Part shown: piece by piece, positions 53,960-63,373 of the stretch | Layout: each line of letters begins with the position of its first letter | How positions within the stretch are numbered: the stretch's first letter is position 1 | Source: Kineosporia sp. NBRC 101731 | Lineage (GTDB): Bacteria > Actinomycetota > Actinomycetes > Actinomycetales > Kineosporiaceae | Length of the DNA: 64,000 nt | Assembly (NCBI RefSeq): GCF_030269305.1 | Contig: NZ_BSTC01000002.1 | Span: 310,001-374,000 of the forward strand | Reading direction: 5' to 3' | The notes under the pieces: generated by a model | Told to the model about the DNA's origin: nothing | Database searches by the model: none | What the model saw: the letters and a program-made list of their open reading frames with translations, nothing else | Program-made: the position numbers and the translations under genes

Positions 53960-54880
53960 GTGATCACGGACCCGCTCGCCCCGTTGCCTCCCGGCCAGGA
54001 CCGGTCGGTCGGTGTCACCGGCCTGGTCGGCGTCGACGAGCTGGATTTCTCGGACGAGCTGATCACCGGTGAGGCGGTGGTGCTGGAGCTGCGCCCCGCC
54101 TCGTTCATCACCCGGGCCCTGGCCCTGGTCGCCGATCTCGTGCTCACGGTCACGGTGTTCTTGCTGCTCTACTGGCTGCTCTACGCCACCAGCGGCTCCG
54201 TCGACGAGGCCGCCGGCAGCGCGCTCGTGCTGGTCACCGTGCTCGGTGTGGGCGTCGGCATGCCGATCCTGATCGAGACCCTCACCCGAGGTCGTTCGCT
54301 GGGCAAGTGGCTGGCCGGTCTGCGGGTGGTGCGCGACGACGGTGGGCCGATCCGCGCCCGGCACGCCCTGATCCGCGGGCTTCTCGCCGTACTGGAGATC
54401 TACTGGTCGGCCGGGTCCATCGCCCTGCTCACCTCACTGGTGAACAAACGCGGCAAGCGTCTGGGCGACCTGGTGGCCGGCACCTATGTGATCCGCGAAC
54501 GCCAGCCCCGTAACCTGCCCCCGCAGGTCGCCATGCCACCGCATCTGGCCCCCTGGGTGCGCAACGCCGACCTGGGCCGCCTGCCCGATCCGCTCGCCCG
54601 GGCCAGCCGTCAGTTCCTGGCCCGCGCGCCGCGTCTGGCGCCCGACGCCCGGCACCGTCTGGGGTATTCACTGGCCGCCCAGGTGGGTGATCTGGTGGCG
54701 CCGCCGCCCCCGCCGGGCACCCACCCCGAAGACTTCCTGGCCGCGGTCCTGGCCGAGCGGCGCGACCGTGACTACGCCCGCCTCTGGCGCGAGATGGAGC
54801 AGCGCCGGGCCCGGAGCAACTCCCGGGCCGCCGCAAGCCCGCTGTCCGCAACCGGTTTCGGGCTGCCAGACGGCGACTGA
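53960..54880 (+). CDS. RDD family membrane protein
   Basis: About 306 residues. The RDD domain (about 30-175) has ASFITRALALVADLVLTVTVFLLL, a second helix LVLVTVLGVGVGMPILIETLTRGRSLGKW, and LLTSLVNKRGKRLGDLVAGTYV. A soluble C-terminal region of about 120 residues follows, ending in a basic stretch. The start GTG is at 53960. Function unknown; RDD proteins have been linked to membrane stress and ion transport. The gene is divergent from spoIIM and is followed by the repeat at 54881-55090. Confidence 0.9.
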   Translation: MITDPLAPLPPGQDRSVGVTGLVGVDELDFSDELITGEAVVLELRPASFITRALALVADLVLTVTVFLLLYWLLYATSGSVDEAAGSALVLVTVLGVGVGMPILIETLTRGRSLGKWLAGLRVVRDDGGPIRARHALIRGLLAVLEIYWSAGSIALLTSLVNKRGKRLGDLVAGTYVIRERQPRNLPPQVAMPPHLAPWVRNADLGRLPDPLARASRQFLARAPRLAPDARHRLGYSLAAQVGDLVAPPPPPGTHPEDFLAAVLAERRDRDYARLWREMEQRRARSNSRAAASPLSATGFGLPDGD

Positions 54881-54883
54881 CCC

Positions 54884-55090
54884 GAGCGAGACCAGACCAG
54901 GCGAGACCAGATCGGGCGTAGACCAGACCAGATCGGGCGTAGACCAGACCAGATGGGCCCGAACACGACCTGACCGAACGAGACCAGGCAAGACCCGACG
55001 GAACGAGACCGACCCGAACCGAAACCGACCGGACCCGAAGGCGACCGGAACTGAAGTGACCGGACCCGGGGCGGAAGTGCACCCGCGTCC
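54884..55090. repeat. GACC-rich degenerate repeat with a 21-bp period
   Basis: Immediately after the RDD stop, a 16-base unit GACCAGATCGGGCGTA occurs at 54905 and 54926, with a partial copy at 54947, giving a 21-bp period. It continues as a degenerate run of GACC/GACG/GAACC units up to about 55080. No gene is supported in it. Confidence 0.8.
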
Positions 55091-55120
55091 TCCATCAGTG
55101 CCGGTGAACCAAAAGCGCAA

Positions 55121-55153
55121 GGCGCGCCCTCCCCGGCGAGGGGAGGACGCGCC
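55121..55153 (-). terminator. Terminator of sahH
   Basis: Arms of 14 bp (55121-55134 and 55140-55153) with one mismatch and a 5-nt loop lie about 15 bases past the sahH stop. On the minus strand the stem is followed by TTGCGCTTTT, a short U-rich tail. Confidence 0.75.
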
Positions 55154-55167
55154 CGGCACTCAGCACA

Positions 55168-56604
<1,437 letters not shown>

Positions 56605-56790
56605 TATCGTCCTTCGGCATCGTCGGATGCGGCTGTAGACAGAGAAAGTCCACAGCGCGGTGAGCGGGTCAATGGCATGGCGAAGCAGACCTGGAAAAAA
56701 CCCGATCAACCTGAAAACCTTGCCAGACCCCGGCGCGGCCCATCTTGGCCGTCGGCATCACCTACGCCGGAACACTCACCACGATAGCAA

Positions 56791-57150
56791 TCAGGTCACG
56801 GAATGGGATCCGCCGGTCCGGTGCATTCGGCCTCGTTCGGTGAATGGCACGACCAGGTCGAGGAGACCGGGGAAATGCTCGTCGAACTCCTCACGCCGCA
56901 GGCGGATCGTGCGGCGGGCACCCTCGTCGCGCTGTTCCAGCAGGCCGGTCTCGCGCAACACGGAGAAGTGATGGCTGAGTGTCGCCTTGCTCACGCCGAC
57001 GTCGAGCGAGCCGCAGGGCAGCTCCCAGTCTCTCGCCTGGGCGACACACCGCACGATGGACAGGCGGACCGGGTCGGCCAGGGCGGTGAGCACGGCCTCG
57101 ATCGTCACGTCACGCGGATGCGTGTGCTGGGGTGGGCGGCGACCGGACAT
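56791..57150 (-). CDS. ArsR family transcriptional regulator
   Basis: The 119-residue winged-helix protein shows ALADPVRLSIVRCVAQ in helix 2-3, VSKATLSHHFSVLRETGLL as the recognition helix and the beta-wing RDEGARRTIRLRREEF. No metal-binding ELCVCDL-type motif is present; the cysteines RCVA and LPCGS are isolated. It is therefore likely to sense something other than arsenic. Same strand as sahH (186 bases apart) but a shared role is not clear. Confidence 0.9.
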   Translation of the reverse strand: MSGRRPPQHTHPRDVTIEAVLTALADPVRLSIVRCVAQARDWELPCGSLDVGVSKATLSHHFSVLRETGLLEQRDEGARRTIRLRREEFDEHFPGLLDLVVPFTERGRMHRTGGSHSVT

Positions 57151-57160
57151 CGCCCCGATC

Positions 57161-57580
57161 TTAGGGCGTGTATCCCGGCAGGTAACCCGGCTCGGCCGTA
57201 GTGGTGGGCAGGAGTGGGGCCAGATCGGCCGACCGGCCGTACCGGGCCCCGTCGTTCGTGCTCGCCACGGCCTGCACGGCCTGGGCCGAGCTGATCACCA
57301 GGGCCCCGACCAGGGCCAGCGAGACGATGACGACGGCCGCGGCGGTCATCCGGGACCGGCGCGACCACCGGCCGAACCAGCCGAACCTCTCGGGCCGGGA
57401 GGGCATGGCGGGCGACCGATCGTGGCTCCTGGCCTGGTGGGGCAGGACAGGTCGCAGCGTGCGGGGTGCGGGGTCAGCGCGCACGACGGCCTCCGGGCGT
57501 GAGTGGACAGCGAGCAGGTTCTGGGTGGAGCGGGGTGGAACGAGACTGACGCTACCCACCGAAACCGAATCGACGGTCAA
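57161..57580 (-). CDS. Possible small membrane-anchored protein
   Basis: Up to 139 residues, with a membrane helix (MTAAAVVIVSLALVGALVISSAQAV) and a short extracellular tail rich in Pro/Thr. The 60 residues before the helix are basic and low in conserved features, and the start may be the M at about 57409 (MPSRPERFGWFGRW), giving a protein of about 82 residues. The neighbourhood (ArsR gene 10 bases downstream) makes co-transcription possible. No family is recognised. Confidence 0.5.
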   Translation of the reverse strand: MTVDSVSVGSVSLVPPRSTQNLLAVHSRPEAVVRADPAPRTLRPVLPHQARSHDRSPAMPSRPERFGWFGRWSRRSRMTAAAVVIVSLALVGALVISSAQAVQAVASTNDGARYGRSADLAPLLPTTTAEPGYLPGYTP

Positions 57581-57712
57581 GTGCCTGCTAGGTCAGCGTT
57601 ATCGCCGTCCACAGAGTTAACGCACTCCTATGTCAGCAGCTACGGAGCGACAAAAGCAGACGCGACGGGTCTATTGATCGATCAAGAGACCCGCCGCGGC
57701 GTGGCTGATACC

Positions 57713-58654
57713 TCAGGTGGCGGGAACCCCGTGCGGCCCCCCGGACCCGTGGGCGATGTCCGGCTCCAGGAAGATCAGCTTGGCCTCGGGCATCGCGGCA
57801 CGCACCCGGACCTCGGCCTCGTTGATCGCCGCCGCGACCTCGACCGCGGACTCGGTCGGGACCACCGCGATCTTGGCCGCCACCATCAGCTCTTCCGGGC
57901 CGACGTACAGCGTGCGGATGTGGATGACGCTGTTGACGCCGTCCCCGACCAGCGCCGTCTTGATCCGCTCCAGGTCGGCCGGGTCGGCGCCCTCACCCAC
58001 CAGCAGCGAGGACGTCTCCATGGCCAGGATCCCGGCGACGACGATGAGGAGTAGACCGATCATGGCGGTGCCGACCGCGTCCCAGCGACCGTCCCCGGTG
58101 ATCAGCGTCATCGACACACCGAACAGGGCGAAGACCAGACCGGTCAGAGCCGCCGTGTCTTCCAGCAGGACCACCGGTAGTTCCGGGGACTTGGTCTCAC
58201 GGATGAACCGCCACCAGTTACGCCCGTCCCGTGTCGGGTTGGCCTCCTGAATGGCCGTGCGCAGGCTGAATCCCTCCATCCCGATCGCGACCAGCAGCAC
58301 CGCGACGGGCACCCACTGCCAGTTCTCGATCGGCTCCGGGTGGGACCACTTGTGGTACGCCTCGTAGAGCGCGAAGAGCCCGCCGACGCTGAACAGGATC
58401 ACCGAGACGATGAAGGCGTAGAGGAAGCGTGAACGGCCGTAGCCGAAGGGGTGCTCCTCGTTGGCCTTGCGTTCTGCCCGCCGGCCGCCGACCAGGAGCA
58501 GCACCTGGTTACCGGAGTCGGCCAGTGAATGGATGCCCTCGGCCAGCATCGAGCTGGACTGGGTCAACCCGAAGGCGACGAACTTGGTGACAGCGATGCC
58601 CAGGTTGGCACTGAGCGCGGCGATGATCGCCTTGGAACCACCCTCGGTGGACAT
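57713..58654 (-). CDS. Cation diffusion facilitator family transporter
   Basis: The 313-residue CDF protein has about six membrane helices and exchanges divalent metal for protons. Helix 2 contains SSMLAEGIHSLADSGNQ, with the metal-site histidine and aspartate (HxxxD) of the family; helix 5 contains LLEDTAALTGLVFALFG, with the second pair. The C-terminal metal-binding domain is short (about 65 residues) and ends in HGSGGPHGV. The expected substrate is Zn, Fe or Mn; the residues do not decide. Confidence 0.93.
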   Translation of the reverse strand: MSTEGGSKAIIAALSANLGIAVTKFVAFGLTQSSSMLAEGIHSLADSGNQVLLLVGGRRAERKANEEHPFGYGRSRFLYAFIVSVILFSVGGLFALYEAYHKWSHPEPIENWQWVPVAVLLVAIGMEGFSLRTAIQEANPTRDGRNWWRFIRETKSPELPVVLLEDTAALTGLVFALFGVSMTLITGDGRWDAVGTAMIGLLLIVVAGILAMETSSLLVGEGADPADLERIKTALVGDGVNSVIHIRTLYVGPEELMVAAKIAVVPTESAVEVAAAINEAEVRVRAAMPEAKLIFLEPDIAHGSGGPHGVPAT

Positions 58655-58739
58655 ACGTTGACTTCTCTCCCAGTTGTTTCAGACCTTGAGGCGGGAGCAA
58701 CCTACTACTTGCCTGGGAAAACCGATCTTCGAGCCGTCC

Positions 58740-59912
58740 TCAGTGAGTGCGATCACGCAGGTCAGCCACGTGCGGCGAGGTCAGCGGGTCGATACCGCCG
58801 GCCAGCGCCATGTACACGGACGCGAAGTCGGTGATGGACACCAGGTCGGCGAGTCGTTCCAGAGGGTGACCGGGGTCGGCACCGATCTCGGTCACCCGCA
58901 CCCCCGCGTCTTCCGCGGTGGCCCGCACGGCGTCGGCGGTGCGGCTGGTCTCCAGCCACGACCCGTCGGGCCGGTCGAGCGTGGGCGCGGCGTCGCGCAG
59001 GAGCAGCAGGCGCATCTGGGGTGAGGCCGCAGGTACGTCGTCGAACTCGGGGTCGGCGAAGAGGTCGGCCGCCGGGCGCTTGGCCAGCGGGCCGTCGAAG
59101 GTCGCGACCACGTCACCGGCGTCGTCGGGCAGGGCACCCCGCATGGCCGGGACCCGGGCGGTGCGGGCCAGCATGGAGACGGCCCGCAGCGCGGCCACAC
59201 CGGTCACGTCACCGTCGCCCAGCACCACCGGCACGACCCCGGACAGCTCCAGGGCCAGCGACTTCGCCGGGTTGACGAACGCGTCTGAGGAAGGGCGGTA
59301 CTTGTCGGCCTGGGCGTCCAGCCGGTCGGCGACGCGCTCCAGCACCTCGCGGGAGGCGTCGGTGAGACCGAGCTCGTGCGCCACCGTGATCACCGGCACG
59401 GCCAGCGACCACAGGCCCATACGGGACGCCCGGGCGGCCGCGGTCTCGCTGCGCTGCACGGCGACGTGCACGCCACCGGTGCGCTCCGAGACCTCGGCGA
59501 GCGGGGACCTCGGCGCGCCGACGGTGAGCAGACGACACCCACGACGGGCTGCCTCGGCGGCGAGCCCGAGCGGCCCCGGGGCCCGGCCGGACATCGACAC
59601 CGCGACGACCAGGTCGAGCGGGCCGACCCAGCCCGGCAGCGGGAGACCCCGCCGCACCGACACCGGCACCGGGGCACCACTGCCGGCCAGCAGGATCAGG
59701 ACGTCACCGACGACGGCCGAGCCGCCGAGGCTGGCCACGACCACCGCACGCGGACGACCGTCGGAGACGATCTTCTGGATACCGGCCTCGGCCGTGGCCG
59801 ACAGGGCCATCCGGACCTGGGCCCCGGCCATCGCCAGCGCCCGCAGGCTGCCGGAAGGGTCTGCCGAGGCCAGGCCGTCGGGGTCGTCGAGCAACTGTTC
59901 GTCGAGTGCCAT
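58740..59912 (-). CDS. SIS-domain phosphosugar isomerase (phosphoglucose/phosphomannose type)
   Basis: About 390 residues. The N-terminal SIS domain has SDGRPRAVVVASLGGSAVVGDVL and LDLVVAVSMSGRAPGPL; the C-terminal bact-PGI_C part includes AFVNPAKSLALELSGVVPVVLGDGD. It is the orthologue of M. tuberculosis Rv3256c next to manB. The ATG at 59912 (MALDEQLLDDPDG) is preferred to an upstream frame. It is the last gene of the manB-Trm112-SIS operon on the minus strand. Confidence 0.87.
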   Translation of the reverse strand: MALDEQLLDDPDGLASADPSGSLRALAMAGAQVRMALSATAEAGIQKIVSDGRPRAVVVASLGGSAVVGDVLILLAGSGAPVPVSVRRGLPLPGWVGPLDLVVAVSMSGRAPGPLGLAAEAARRGCRLLTVGAPRSPLAEVSERTGGVHVAVQRSETAAARASRMGLWSLAVPVITVAHELGLTDASREVLERVADRLDAQADKYRPSSDAFVNPAKSLALELSGVVPVVLGDGDVTGVAALRAVSMLARTARVPAMRGALPDDAGDVVATFDGPLAKRPAADLFADPEFDDVPAASPQMRLLLLRDAAPTLDRPDGSWLETSRTADAVRATAEDAGVRVTEIGADPGHPLERLADLVSITDFASVYMALAGGIDPLTSPHVADLRDRTH

Positions 59913-59971
59913 CGTGCCGTTTCTTCGTAGCGGACGAAACAACAGAGTTTCGGAGCGGACGAAAGGAGCTG

Positions 59972-60172
59972 TCAGGAGCGGGTTCGCGCCTCGTCGACCA
60001 GCAGCACCGGAATGCCGTCGTCGATGCGGTAGGCCAGTGAGCAGCCCGTGCACTGCAGCTCGGGGGTGGATTCGGGCCCCTGGCCGTCGGCCAGGGCCGA
60101 ACGGCAGCTCGGGCAGCGGAGGATCTCCCGCAGCCAGGATTCGATAGCGGTCACCGGGTCATCCTCGCGCAT
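59972..60172 (-). CDS. Trm112 family zinc-ribbon protein
   Basis: The 66-residue protein has two CxxC pairs (RCPSC and QCTGC) forming a zinc ribbon, then AYRIDDGIPVLLVDEA. It resembles the eukaryotic Trm112 methyltransferase activator, though the bacterial role is unknown. Start at 60172 (ATG) or at 60154 (GTG). It begins 7 bases after the manB stop, so it is in one operon with manB and the SIS isomerase. Confidence 0.9.
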   Translation of the reverse strand: MREDDPVTAIESWLREILRCPSCRSALADGQGPESTPELQCTGCSLAYRIDDGIPVLLVDEARTRS

Positions 60173-60179
60173 CCCCGCC

Positions 60180-61655
60180 TCAACTGGCGAGCTCGGCGAC
60201 CCGGACCAGGCCGAGCACCTCGTCCCGCAGGCTCTCCATCACCGCCGGGTCAGCGGCCTCGGAGTTCAGTCGCAGCAGCGGCTCGGTGTTGCTGGGGCGC
60301 AGGTTGAACCACCACAGACCGGCCGGACTGCCGTCACCGCTGGGCGCGTCGGCCTCGTGGCTGACGGTGAGACCGTCCTGCCGGTCGATCTGCACGCCCG
60401 GACGGCCCTCGAAGGCCTTCACGACGCGGTCGGTGGCGAGCTCCACGTCGGACACCACCGAGTTGATCTCGCCACTCGGCGTGTACCGCTCGTACTGCGC
60501 GACCAGGCCGGAGAGCGGGCCGTCCTGCTCGCCCAGGGCCGCCAGCACGTGCAGCGCCGCGAGCATGCCGGTGTCGGCGAACCAGAAGTCGCGGAAGTAG
60601 TAGTGCGCCGAGTGCTCACCGCCGAACACCGCGTCGTGCTTGGCCATCTCGACCTTGATGAAGGCGTGGCCGACCCGGGTGCGCACGGCGGTGGCGTCGT
60701 TCTCGGCGATCACCTCCGGCACCGCCCGGGAGGTGATGAGGTTGTGGATGACGGTGGCCTTGCGGCCGGCCGCGCGCTCCTTGGCGATCTCCCGGGCCGC
60801 CACCAGCGCGGTGATGGCGCTCGGGCTGACTGGCTCGCCCCGCTCGTCGATGACGAAGCAGCGGTCGGCGTCGCCGTCGAAGGCCAGTCCCAGGTCGGCG
60901 CCGTGTGCGGGCACGGCCTTCTGCAGGTCCCGCAGATTGGCCGGGTCGAGCGGGTTGGCCTCGTGGTTGGGGAACGTGCCGTCGAGCTCGAAATACATCG
61001 GCACGATCTCGAGCGGCAGGTCGGGCAGGCCGATCGCGGCACCGAGCACAGCGGGCACGGTCAGGCCGGCCATGCCGTTGCCGGCGTCGACCACGATCTT
61101 CAGTGTGCGGCGGGACGGCAGCGGCACCAGGCCGCGCAGGTGCTCGGCGTAACCGCGCAACGTGTCCTGCTCCGAGACGGAACCGCGCAGCGCCGGCTCC
61201 GGTGCTTCCTCGCTGCCCCAGGTCGGGTGGTCGAGCAGCGCCTGCGCCAGGTCGCGGATCTCGGCCAGACCACTGTCCAGACCGATCGGGCGGGCGCCGG
61301 CGCGGCACATCTTCATGCCGTTGTAGCTGGCCGGGTTGTGACTGGCGGTGAACATCACCCCGGGCGCGTCGAGGGCGCCGCTGGCGTAGTAGAGCCCGTC
61401 GGTGCTGCACAGGCCGATCAGGACGACCTCGGCCCCCTCGCCGGTGACGCCGTCGGAGAAGGCCTGGACGAGGGCCTCACCCGTGTCGCGCATGTCGCGA
61501 CCGAGCAGCACCCGACCGGGCGGGCCGTCGGGGTTGGAGGTGAGCACCGCGCGGGCGAAGGCCGAGCCCAGGGCCCGAGCGATGCGCTCGGTCAGCTGGG
61601 TGCCGACGAGGCCACGGATGTCATTGGCTTTGACGATTTCGGTGAGCTGGGCCAC
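60180..61655 (-). CDS. manB: Phosphomannomutase/phosphoglucomutase ManB
   Basis: The 491-residue alpha-D-phosphohexomutase interconverts hexose-6-phosphate and hexose-1-phosphate, feeding GDP-mannose synthesis for cell-wall glycans. The catalytic phosphoserine loop is TASHNPASYNGMK (Ser about 105), the metal-binding loop DGDADRCF (about 250-257), the sugar-binding loop GGEHSAHYYFRD and the phosphate-binding RPSNTEP. All four are intact. Start MAQLTEIVKANDIRG is standard. It is followed by the Trm112 gene. Confidence 0.96.
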   Translation of the reverse strand: MAQLTEIVKANDIRGLVGTQLTERIARALGSAFARAVLTSNPDGPPGRVLLGRDMRDTGEALVQAFSDGVTGEGAEVVLIGLCSTDGLYYASGALDAPGVMFTASHNPASYNGMKMCRAGARPIGLDSGLAEIRDLAQALLDHPTWGSEEAPEPALRGSVSEQDTLRGYAEHLRGLVPLPSRRTLKIVVDAGNGMAGLTVPAVLGAAIGLPDLPLEIVPMYFELDGTFPNHEANPLDPANLRDLQKAVPAHGADLGLAFDGDADRCFVIDERGEPVSPSAITALVAAREIAKERAAGRKATVIHNLITSRAVPEVIAENDATAVRTRVGHAFIKVEMAKHDAVFGGEHSAHYYFRDFWFADTGMLAALHVLAALGEQDGPLSGLVAQYERYTPSGEINSVVSDVELATDRVVKAFEGRPGVQIDRQDGLTVSHEADAPSGDGSPAGLWWFNLRPSNTEPLLRLNSEAADPAVMESLRDEVLGLVRVAELAS

Positions 61656-61715
61656 CTGCGCAGATTAGCCGAGGCACTGCCCGTGACGTGCCCGGATCCT
61701 GGGCGTCGCGACGTG

Positions 61716-61758
61716 GATAACGCGTTTTGGCTCGTTCGGCGGACCCAAACGCGCTATC
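61716..61758 (-). terminator. Hairpin upstream of manB
   Basis: Imperfect 15-bp arms (61716-61730 and 61744-61758, two mismatches) with a 13-base loop lie between the zinc-ribbon gene stop and the manB start. It probably ends the DUF3499 / zinc-ribbon transcript. Confidence 0.6.
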
Positions 61759-61781
61759 CCGTCGCTGCGTGTCGCCGGGTT

Positions 61782-62084
61782 TCAGTTCTTCCGGGCCTTG
61801 TCGAGCACCGTGGAGACGCTCATGGCGTCACCGCCGTGCTCCCAGGTCTTGTGCTCGCAACGGTGGCACGAGGTGAACTCCACCGGGGTGCCGTCGGTCA
61901 GGTTCATCGACAACCGGGTCACCCGGGTGCTGCCGCAGGCCTGGCACTGGATCTCGGCACGGTGCTCGCGCTGGGTGAGAGAACCCAGCGGGATGGACGG
62001 GCCGGCCACGCGCCCGCGACGGCGGCCACGCGCCGGTGCACCGCTCGTCGAGTCCGCCGTGGAGGTCCGGGACTGAGGAGTCAT
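61782..62084 (-). CDS. Small zinc-ribbon protein
   Basis: About 100 residues. A disordered Arg/Gly-rich N-terminus precedes a zinc ribbon with two CxxC pairs (IQCQACGSTRV and TSCHRCEHKTW), then GGDAMSVSTVLDKARKN. The pattern is well conserved in actinobacteria next to DUF3499 and manB, but has no assigned function. Two ATGs are possible (62084 or 62174); the former has AAGGA 11 bases upstream. Confidence 0.78.
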   Translation of the reverse strand: MTPQSRTSTADSTSGAPARGRRRGRVAGPSIPLGSLTQREHRAEIQCQACGSTRVTRLSMNLTDGTPVEFTSCHRCEHKTWEHGGDAMSVSTVLDKARKN

Positions 62085-62277
62085 AGGAGGGGAGATCCTT
62101 GCTTCGGACGACAGGGGAAGTGACCCACGGTGAGTTGTCACTCGAACGTGGGCTGCTGCGATGCTCCCTGTCATTCGGCGAGTCACACCGGCACCTTTAG
62201 TCACCGGAGCGTCGCGGCATCCGGGCTCTACCAGAGCGATCCGGACAGAATTCCTACCACCTACGACCACCTACGAC

Positions 62278-62667
62278 TCAGGTGAGGGGCTCGCCGAGGA
62301 TCGGGTCGCGCAGGACGCGCAGGTGCCCACGACGGCCGACCTCGACGGTGGAGAGCTCGGCGTCCACATCCGGCGGGAGTTCCGCGGGAGCGGGGCGCGC
62401 GGCCTCACGGACGGCATCAGCCAGCGCCAGGAGATCGTCGTGCGAGGGCGGCGGGGGCGCGAACTCACCCGGCGAGAGCCGCACGACCTCCCAGCCGCGG
62501 GGAGCTGTCAGGCGCTCGGCGTGCACGGCGCAGAGGTCGTAGCAATGCGGCTCGGCATAGGTGGCCAGGGGCCCCAGCACCGCTGTCGAGTCGGAATAGA
62601 CATAGGTGAGGGTGGCGACCGCTACCCGCTGGCAAGCGGTCCGGGAACAACGGCGCACTCCACTCAC
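62278..62667 (-). CDS. DUF3499 family protein
   Basis: About 129 residues, the actinobacteria-specific family of M. tuberculosis Rv3258c. It shows RRCSRTACQRVAVATLTYVYSDSTAVLGPLATYAEPHCYDLCAVHAERLTAPRGWEVVRL; two cysteine pairs (CSRTAC and CYDLC) suggest metal binding. The GTG at 62667 or at 62658 is the start. Function unknown. It is divergent from the metallopeptidase-like gene. Confidence 0.93.
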   Translation of the reverse strand: MSGVRRCSRTACQRVAVATLTYVYSDSTAVLGPLATYAEPHCYDLCAVHAERLTAPRGWEVVRLSPGEFAPPPPSHDDLLALADAVREAARPAPAELPPDVDAELSTVEVGRRGHLRVLRDPILGEPLT

Positions 62668-62879
62668 GATTGAGAAGTTACTCCCTCATCAGGCGTACCG
62701 GCTGCACCGGCACGCCAACCCAATGCGCGTCGTCACCGGTACCGGCCCGGAACTGTCGACCGGGGTGACGTCTCACATCTTGCCCGATCCGTCCCCGGAC
62801 GTCACGGATGACGGGCATCCCGTCGCAGGCCGGGGCGAATTTCGCAGCCGTCCGGCCCGCCTCCAGTAGGCTCGGATCT

Positions 62880-63350
62880 GTGGCCCGACCTCGCGCGATC
62901 CCGGATCCGGTGCCCCTTCCCGGCAGCGGCGGTCACCGCCCGAAACGCCGGGACCGGCGTGGGCGCGGCATGCGCGGGCAACTCCTTCCCCGCACTGTCC
63001 CGGCCTGGCGCAGCCGGGCCGACCGCTTCGACGACCTGGTGCTCGACGCCGTCGAGCGCCTGGAGGCCCGCTGGGCCCGCGAACTGGACGGCGTGGAGTT
63101 CGCCGTGGAAGACGTGCCCCCGAGCGATCCCTCCCCGTGGGAGCACGGCGAGGTGCCGTTGGGGCGGTTCTTCCCCGCCGACGGCGCCCTGCCGCCACGC
63201 ATCGTGGTCTACCGGCGCCCGGTCGAGACCCGGGCCGCCGACTCCCAGGACATCGGCGAGCTGGCCCAGAGCGTGGTGGTCGAGCAGGTGGCCCACCTGC
63301 TCAACCTGACCCCCGAAGAGGTCGACCCGCGTTACAACCGGGACAGCTGA
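62880..63350 (+). CDS. Metallopeptidase family protein with degenerate HExxH motif
   Basis: About 156 residues of the Zincin_1-like family (Rv3259 position). It has DDLVLDAVERLEARWARELDGVEFAVEDVPP at the start, RIVVYRRPVETRA and, near the end, VVVEQVAHLLNLTPEEVD. Here the canonical HExxH zinc site reads EQVAH: the first His is Glu and the catalytic Glu is Gln, so peptidase activity is unlikely. The GTG at 62880 is chosen (ARPRAIPDPV). Confidence 0.85.
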   Translation: MARPRAIPDPVPLPGSGGHRPKRRDRRGRGMRGQLLPRTVPAWRSRADRFDDLVLDAVERLEARWARELDGVEFAVEDVPPSDPSPWEHGEVPLGRFFPADGALPPRIVVYRRPVETRAADSQDIGELAQSVVVEQVAHLLNLTPEEVDPRYNRDS

Positions 63351-63373
63351 CCCCGGCGACTGTCAGCCGACCG

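Noticed and set aside
56605-56790. SAH or SAM riboswitch upstream of sahH
   Set aside because: I searched for the conserved core of these riboswitches and saw no match.
61714-61722. CGTGGATAA as another regulatory box upstream of manB
   Set aside because: One mismatch, single copy, and it overlaps the arm of a terminator-like hairpin.
60048-62123. 691-residue plus-strand frame opposite manB and neighbours
   Set aside because: It runs across three real minus-strand genes and has no family features.
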